Program-made: the position numbers and the translations under genes | Notes under the pieces: model-generated | Databases searched by the model: none | Told to the model about the DNA's origin: nothing | Seen by the model: the letters and a program-made list of their open reading frames with translations, nothing else | Shown: positions 31,175 to 36,293 of the stretch, in pieces | Numbering within the stretch: the stretch's first letter is position 1 | Layout: each line of letters opens with the position of its first letter | Assembly (NCBI GenBank): GCA_029824475.1 | Contig: JALGYA010000002.1 | Coordinates: 1-36,293 of the forward strand | DNA from: Fimbriimonadia bacterium | Lineage (GTDB): Bacteria > Armatimonadota > Fimbriimonadia > Fimbriimonadales > Fimbriimonadaceae | Length of the DNA stretch: 36,293 nucleotides | Reading direction: 5' to 3'

Positions 31175-33783
31175 CTCTTTTTGCGCCGCTTGGTAAAGCG
31201 CTTCTTGCTGGGGCCAGCAGCAATTTTCGCCTTGACCAATTCAGCAGCCTTTTCAGCTGTGACAGCCTCGGGCTCGATATCCTTCGGGATAGTCGCGTTG
31301 ACCTTGCCGTTGGTGACGTAGGGGCCATAGCGCCCGGCCATCAGCTTGACTTCGCCTTCGATCCCGTCCAGCACGCCAAACACCTTGATCGGCTCCTTGT
31401 TGGCGCGGGCTTTGGACTGCTTCAAGACTTCCATCGCCTCGTCAACCGTGACGGTCAGGGCGTGTCGCCAGTCCTTGAGGCTGCCATTCAGGTCCCCGCA
31501 TCGCAGGTACCCGCCGTATTTGCCGATGGCGGCCATGATGTCGTCGCCAGTCTCTGGGTGCTTGCCGATCGAGCGGGGGAGTGAGACGAGGTCAATGATC
31601 TCCTCTTCACTCAGGTCGCTGACTTCAGTCTTTGGCGGCATCGTAACTCGCTTCGGCTTGGTCTTTGCCTCAGTCTCTTCGGCGGTTGCTTCGAGCTCAA
31701 GGTAGGCGCCAAATCGGCCCGACTTGAGAAGAATCTTGCGGCCTGTTGCCGGGTCTGTGCCGAGAGCCTCTGGTCCCTGTGATCGCAGCTCGATCAGTTT
31801 GAGGGCGTCCTCGGCTGTCAGGTCGGCGGGTGGCATGTCATCCGGCACACTGGCCGTGTTGCCTTGACCGCCTTCGCCGCGCTGAATGAACGGGCCGTTG
31901 CGGCCGATGCGTACGGCCAAGTCTTCAGCAAGCTCAATGTTGGGATAGGGGATGTCTTTGCCCTGCTCAGCGACCTGACGGTCGATGCCAGGGACTTCAT
32001 CATGCCCTTCATAAAAGTCTTTGAGATGCTTGAGCGAATCCCGCTTGCCCTCCGCGATCTCGTCAAGCTCCTCCTCCATCTGGGCGGTGAAGCCGAGGTC
32101 CACGAGGCCGTCGAAATGGCCTTCCAGAAGATCGATGACCGCAAACGCTGTGAACGTCGGAATCAGCTCGTTCTTTCTCTTGAAGATGTAGCCGCGGTCC
32201 TGGATCGTTCCCATGATCGAGGCATAGGTGGATGGGCGGCCAACGCCTTCGGCTTCGAGCGTTCGGATCAAGGTCGCTTCCGTATAGCGTGCAGGCGGTT
32301 TTGTGGCGTGCGTGGTCGCGTCCACTTTGTTGGCCTGAAGAGTCTCGCCGACCGAAGTCTTCGGGAGGATGGTCTCCCTGTCGCCGAGCTCCGCGTCGGG
32401 TTCGTCTGAGCCCTCAACGTAGGCTCTGAGGAATCCGGGGAAGATGATCGACTTGCCGGAGGCGCCAAAAGTGAGGAGCTTGTCGGTGTCCTGGACCTGG
32501 ACTTCAACTCTGGTCCGCTCGACTCGCGCGGGCTGCATTTGGCAAGCGATGGTTCGCTTCCAGATCAATTCATACAGCTTGGCCTGGTCATCTGACAGCT
32601 GGCTTCGCGCTGCCTGAGGCAGTCTGCTCAGCTCTGTCGGTCTAATCGCCTCGTGAGCTTCCTGAGCGTTCTTCGCCTTCGACTTGAAGATGCGAGGCTT
32701 GCTCGGCAGGTAGTCGGCGCCGTACTGGGCAGCGATGACCTCGCGGGCCTGGTTCAAGGCGCGACTGGCAAGAGTCAAGCTGTCGGTTCTCATATATGTG
32801 ATGAGACCGGTGCGCTCTCCACCGACATCGATGCCTTCGTAGAGCTGCTGAGCCGTCTGCATGGTTCGCCGAGCGGTCCAGCCGAATTTTCGGTTCGCTT
32901 CCTGCTGAAGCGTGGAGGTCATGAAGGGTGCCGGCGGGTTCTCTGTCCCGGGTTTCTTGTCAACTGCGGAGACCGTCCAGGGCGTGGTCTGTTTGAGCCG
33001 GCCTGCCCAATCCTTTGCCTCGGGCTCCTTGAGCCAATAAGCAGACTTGGCCGAAAGCTGGCCTGCTGCATTGAAGCTCTGACCAGATGCAACCGCATCA
33101 GCATCGACCCGCGTCAGTTTTGCGGTGAAGGAACCATCTGCTGCCTTAAGCGCGGCCTCGATGCCTGCATAGCTGGCGACGGTGAAGTCCTTTCTTGCTC
33201 TTTCTCGCTGTACAACGAGGCGTACGGCGACACTCTGGACTCGCCCGGCACTCAGCTTTGGTGCCACTTTCTTCCAGAGAAGAGGAGAGAGCGTGTAGCC
33301 GTAGAGCCTGTCGAGAATGCGGCGCGTCTCCTGAGCCTTGACCAGATCTTCGTCGAGGTCGCGTGGATTTGCGAGGGCCTCTTCGATCGCTTCTGGAGTG
33401 ATTTCGTGGAAGACGATGCGCTGGATGACGGTCGATTTCTTCGGCTTGAGGAGCTGCAGAATGTGCCAGGAGATCGATTCGCCTTCGCGATCTTCGTCAG
33501 TTGCGAGCAGGATCTTGTCCGCACCTTTAGCGGCGGCGCGAAGCGCTGCCACGTGCCGGCTCTTGTCAGAGCTGACCACATAGATCGGTTCGTAATCGGC
33601 TGTGACGTTGACGCCGAGTCGGGCCCATTTCTCCTTGCGGATGGCCTCAGGAATCTGATCGCTCTTTTCCGGGAGGTCCCGGACATGGCCATAGCTGGCC
33701 AGCACTTCGCAGCTGCTGTCCAAGAACCTGCTGATTGTCTTTGCTTTCGCAGGTGACTCGACTATGACAAGCGTCTTCCCCAT
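31171..33783 (-). CDS. topA: DNA topoisomerase I
   Basis: 870 residues from the ATG at 33783, the standard start MGKTLVIVESPAKAKTI. It relaxes negative supercoils by cutting one strand. The Toprim acidic cluster is TDEDREGES and the catalytic Tyr330 lies in GLITYMRTDS. After about residue 600 there are several Toprim-C-type repeats (GRFGAYLEL, GKYGGYLRC, GRYGPYVTN) and a lysine/arginine-rich tail (KKRFTKRRKKS). No zinc-finger cysteine motifs are visible, so the enzyme resembles the actinobacterial and cyanobacterial type. A 48-residue in-frame extension up to 33927 lacks family similarity and is rejected. It is divergent from the transglutaminase-like gene. Confidence 0.96.
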   Translation of the reverse strand: MGKTLVIVESPAKAKTISRFLDSSCEVLASYGHVRDLPEKSDQIPEAIRKEKWARLGVNVTADYEPIYVVSSDKSRHVAALRAAAKGADKILLATDEDREGESISWHILQLLKPKKSTVIQRIVFHEITPEAIEEALANPRDLDEDLVKAQETRRILDRLYGYTLSPLLWKKVAPKLSAGRVQSVAVRLVVQRERARKDFTVASYAGIEAALKAADGSFTAKLTRVDADAVASGQSFNAAGQLSAKSAYWLKEPEAKDWAGRLKQTTPWTVSAVDKKPGTENPPAPFMTSTLQQEANRKFGWTARRTMQTAQQLYEGIDVGGERTGLITYMRTDSLTLASRALNQAREVIAAQYGADYLPSKPRIFKSKAKNAQEAHEAIRPTELSRLPQAARSQLSDDQAKLYELIWKRTIACQMQPARVERTRVEVQVQDTDKLLTFGASGKSIIFPGFLRAYVEGSDEPDAELGDRETILPKTSVGETLQANKVDATTHATKPPARYTEATLIRTLEAEGVGRPSTYASIMGTIQDRGYIFKRKNELIPTFTAFAVIDLLEGHFDGLVDLGFTAQMEEELDEIAEGKRDSLKHLKDFYEGHDEVPGIDRQVAEQGKDIPYPNIELAEDLAVRIGRNGPFIQRGEGGQGNTASVPDDMPPADLTAEDALKLIELRSQGPEALGTDPATGRKILLKSGRFGAYLELEATAEETEAKTKPKRVTMPPKTEVSDLSEEEIIDLVSLPRSIGKHPETGDDIMAAIGKYGGYLRCGDLNGSLKDWRHALTVTVDEAMEVLKQSKARANKEPIKVFGVLDGIEGEVKLMAGRYGPYVTNGKVNATIPKDIEPEAVTAEKAAELVKAKIAAGPSKKRFTKRRKKS

Positions 33784-33951
33784 GGTAAATGGCCGGCGAA
33801 CTCCTCGCCGCGGGAGATTCTTCCAGGTATCCAGACGGACCACTCGGGCCCCAATAGGTCCATCCGAAAAGCCGAAAGGCGAGAATCGCTGAAACATTGA
33901 GACTGCTGGAAGAGTCAGAAAGTTCATCAGGGAGAATCAACCTTCGGTTAA

Positions 33952-35349
33952 ATGAAAAAGCTCGTCCTGTTCCTGGCTCTTGTCCTGTCAGCGGTCCCAG
34001 CGATCGCGGAGGAAGAGTGGCTCGGAATCTATCTCCAGGGTCAGAAGATCGGCTGGACACACACCGTCGTGACCGAAGATGCCACCACGGGCGAGTCCCG
34101 ATCCGAATCTGCATCAGAAATGCACGCGCTCATGCTGGGGCAGCGCATCGATATGGTCATCACGAGCCTCTCACGGTTCACGAAGGATGGGCGATTACTA
34201 AGACACAGATTCCACATGGAGAGCGGCGGTCGGACCCTCAAGGTCAGCGCCGAATTTGGGGAGACTGAAATCGAAGTTGAAGCGGACGCTCAGGGTGAGG
34301 TCACTGAAAAGACGATCCAGATTCCAGAGGGTGCTCTCATCGTTGACGACCCCACTCAGTATCTGGCAAGTGGACTGACCACGGAAGCTGACAACCTCTA
34401 CGCATTCGATGCTCAGTCCCTCAGCCTCATCAAGTTTGAGGCCCACATAGAAGAGGGGATCAGGGTCGAGATGGCCGACGGCAAGATTGCGACGAAGAAG
34501 ATTGTCATTGACGATCCCCGCGCTCCGACAACCGTTTTCTTGGACGCTGATGGCGAGATGCTGAAGTCTGTCGGCCCTCTCGGAATGGAGATGATCCCTG
34601 AGCCGATGGAGAAGGCGATGTCTCTTCCAGACGGCCCCGTTCAGGTCGATATCGCTGACGCTTCCTCGATCAAGCCAGATGTCCCTATAGAAGATGTCCG
34701 CACCCGGAAAAACCTCCGATTGCGTGTCACCGGAGTAGACCTGAGTCATCTCCCCAGCGGTTCACACCAGACCGTCACTCAAGACGGAGATGGCTGGATC
34801 GTAGAGCTCCATCCTGTTGACCCCAGGGAAGTCAAAGCACCCGGGGAACCGAGCGCTGAGCAGCCCAAGGAGTGGGTTGAGCCGGACTTTCGTGTTCCAT
34901 GTGACGCAGCAGAATTCCAGGCATTAGCGAAAAAACTAGTGAACGAAACAGATGATCCGCTCGTCGCGGCTGAAGCGGTGCGGATGTTTGTTCACCGGAA
35001 AATCCGGGCGAACGCCGGCATCGCGGTGATGCGTGACGCATCAGAAATCCTCGAAACCGAAGAGGGTGTCTGTCGTGATCATGCGGTGGTGATGGCCTCA
35101 GTTTTGAGGGCGGCAGAGATTCCTACTCGTCTCGTGTCTGGCTTGGTCTATCAGGGTGACCGGTTCTTTTATCACGCTTGGATTGAGGTTTGGAACGGTG
35201 AAATCTGGGTAGGGTTTGATTCAACACGATTTTCGGGGAAACTGACGGTGGGGCATATAAAAACTGCGCAAGGGTCTGTTGCGGATGCCTTCTCACATTT
35301 CCTTCTAGATGGTGCAAAAATAGAAGTGCTCAATGAGCAGGACGGATGA
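33952..35349 (+). CDS. Exported transglutaminase-like protein
   Basis: 465 residues with a clear signal peptide (MKKLVLFLALVLSAVPAIA, cut near AIA/E). The C-terminal 130 residues form a transglutaminase-like papain-fold domain with the triad Cys374 (GVCRDHA), His408 (YHAWIEVW) and Asp423 (FDSTR). The first 300 residues are a beta-rich region that carries no family I recognise. It probably acts as a protease, amidase or crosslinking enzyme outside the cytoplasm; the substrate is unknown. The last 17 nt overlap the start of the next gene in another frame, suggesting coupling. The 168-bp gap before it, toward topA, holds no clear promoter. Confidence 0.85.
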   Translation: MKKLVLFLALVLSAVPAIAEEEWLGIYLQGQKIGWTHTVVTEDATTGESRSESASEMHALMLGQRIDMVITSLSRFTKDGRLLRHRFHMESGGRTLKVSAEFGETEIEVEADAQGEVTEKTIQIPEGALIVDDPTQYLASGLTTEADNLYAFDAQSLSLIKFEAHIEEGIRVEMADGKIATKKIVIDDPRAPTTVFLDADGEMLKSVGPLGMEMIPEPMEKAMSLPDGPVQVDIADASSIKPDVPIEDVRTRKNLRLRVTGVDLSHLPSGSHQTVTQDGDGWIVELHPVDPREVKAPGEPSAEQPKEWVEPDFRVPCDAAEFQALAKKLVNETDDPLVAAEAVRMFVHRKIRANAGIAVMRDASEILETEEGVCRDHAVVMASVLRAAEIPTRLVSGLVYQGDRFFYHAWIEVWNGEIWVGFDSTRFSGKLTVGHIKTAQGSVADAFSHFLLDGAKIEVLNEQDG

Positions 35350-36293
35350 GGTTCAGGCAACCGCTTCGGAGGCGACTCCGATGCGGCGGAAGCTTTCTAC
35401 TTCTAAGAAAGCGATAAAGAGCAGAGCGCGCAAGCGCGCCACGCTGTTTATGGCCGTGTCCGCGTCTGTCTGCGGCATCGCTGGCGCGATTTTCCTGCCC
35501 GAGGCATTGCAGCAGCTCTCAGCCCTTCCGTGGTTTAGGGTGCCCGGCAGCGATGGGGCTAGCATCGAGTACACCAAGTACTGGTTTGCTCGGCCAGCAA
35601 TGGCATTGCTTGGTCTTATTGCCGGTGCCGGCGTCGGTCGGTTTTTGCAGCAGGTCTTCGCCAAGCTATTCGGCAGCTGGGATCGGATGCACATCGGCGA
35701 CAAAGTCGATCTGTTCCTCGGCATCTTCCTGGGCATCGTCGCCTCCCTCCCGCTGCTGTTTGTTTTCCAAGGTCTTGGCAACACGTTGGGGCCGCTTCTC
35801 ACGTTCACTCTTACGGTTGGATTCTCAGCCGTCTCGGTCTACGTTCTAAAGTCGATCAGCGAGATCCTGCCTTGGCACAAGACCGCCGGTCTTGCGCACT
35901 CCACCGGCATCAAGGTGCTGGACACGAACGTTTTAATTGACGGCAGGCTCTTCGATATCATTCGAACCGGCTTCCTTGAAGGCGAGCTCTATGTCCCCAA
36001 GTTTGTTCTTCTGGAGCTGCAGCATATCGCCGATTCAGCCGACAGCCAGCGAAGGCAGCGCGGCCGAAGAGGCCTCGATGTTCTTCGCCTCATGCAGGCG
36101 GATTTCCACGTTGAAGTCGGCATCTACGACAAGTTCGCTCCAGACGAGAAAGAGGAAGTCGATTCCCGCCTCGTCAGATTGGCCAAGGCCGTAGGCGGCG
36201 AACTGGTCAGCAATGATTTCAACCTGAATCGTGTCGCGAAGATCCAGGATGTTCCTGTTCTAAACGTCAACGACTTGGCCCTCGCTCTCCGGT
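35333..36293 (+). CDS. Membrane PIN-domain protein (YacL-like), 5' part
   Basis: The gene runs off the end of the window; 320 residues are visible. It starts with ATG at 35333, inside the end of the transglutaminase-like gene, and the frame is open to the last base. After a basic N-terminus there are four hydrophobic segments (about 35-55, 83-103, 120-143 and 146-172). A PIN domain begins near 190 with KVLDTNVLIDGRLFDI (first metal-binding Asp197), followed by PKFVLLELQHIADSAD and SNDFNLN. This arrangement matches the YacL/PIN-TRAM family, membrane-bound putative RNases; the TRAM domain expected at the C-terminus would lie past the window. Its RNA target is unknown. Confidence 0.88.
   Translation, partial: MSRTDEVQATASEATPMRRKLSTSKKAIKSRARKRATLFMAVSASVCGIAGAIFLPEALQQLSALPWFRVPGSDGASIEYTKYWFARPAMALLGLIAGAGVGRFLQQVFAKLFGSWDRMHIGDKVDLFLGIFLGIVASLPLLFVFQGLGNTLGPLLTFTLTVGFSAVSVYVLKSISEILPWHKTAGLAHSTGIKVLDTNVLIDGRLFDIIRTGFLEGELYVPKFVLLELQHIADSADSQRRQRGRRGLDVLRLMQADFHVEVGIYDKFAPDEKEEVDSRLVRLAKAVGGELVSNDFNLNRVAKIQDVPVLNVNDLALALR

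Noticed and set aside
32653-33756. A 367-codon open frame opposite topA
   Set aside because: It is wholly antisense to a strongly conserved gene. Long shadow frames are common in GC-rich coding DNA.
33784-33927. 48-residue extension of topA
   Set aside because: TopA proteins start at the MGKTLVIVESPAKAK segment; the extension has no family match.

Overview
The window is a dense, chromosomal stretch of a moderately GC-rich bacterium with about 33 protein genes, no rRNA, tRNA or CRISPR that I can see, and no transposase. The mix points to a free-living, respiring, probably Gram-negative-type bacterium. Three exported planctomycete-type cytochrome/DUF1501 genes, a Tat-exported amidase, DUF1844, Gfo/Idh/MocA oxidoreductases and a YacL-like PIN protein are typical of Armatimonadota, Planctomycetota, Verrucomicrobiota and relatives. 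The TopA architecture (basic tail, no zinc fingers) and the NuoI sequence style look closer to Terrabacteria. My best guess is Armatimonadota (Fimbriimonadia-like); this is inference, not proof.

Layout. 1-2.4 kb: the end of a Gfo/Idh/MocA oxidoreductase with a strong terminator, an ECF sigma factor with a Shine-Dalgarno site, and a second, convergent Gfo/Idh/MocA gene. 2.4-5.7 kb: a Tat-signal amidase, hisI, a bidirectional terminator and an isolated rhuM-family gene. 5.8-6.8 kb: nuoI and nuoB, cut off from the rest of complex I. 6.9-12.1 kb: mfd followed by a DUF1844 gene, an unknown gene and a GNAT gene. 12.2-15.0 kb: sucC without sucD, an exported esterase-like hydrolase and a GNAT gene. 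15.2-17.0 kb: a tightly overlapping osmC-like/tpiA/acyl-CoA thioesterase operon. 17.0-22.5 kb: an export operon of a PSCyt1/DUF1549/LamG/DUF1553 protein, a DUF1501 protein and a DUF2231-like membrane cytochrome. 22.5-23.1 kb: a gene-free cluster of palindromic REP-like repeats. 23.1-28.7 kb: an ATP synthase operon (atpZ, atpI, atpB, E, F, H, A, G) that stops before beta and epsilon. 28.7-31.2 kb: recG and a rhodanese. 31.2-36.3 kb: topA, an exported transglutaminase-like protein and the 5' part of a membrane PIN-domain protein running off the end.

The most unusual signal is in the regulation. Ten of about 17 first-in-unit genes carry a TANNNT hexamer 6-11 nt before the start codon, and most of these lack an obvious Shine-Dalgarno site. 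This is the arrangement expected for leaderless or near-leaderless transcripts. It is sharpest between atpZ and recG, where the two start codons are only 21 bp apart and a single 7-bp sequence reads as a -10 element on both strands. Within operons, genes are often joined by 4-nt NTGA overlaps, several using TTG or GTG starts, which suggests translational coupling. I found no clear new defence or mobile system. The best leads are the two-way -10 element, the REP-like cluster, the split ATP synthase and the exported cytochrome/DUF1501 operon.
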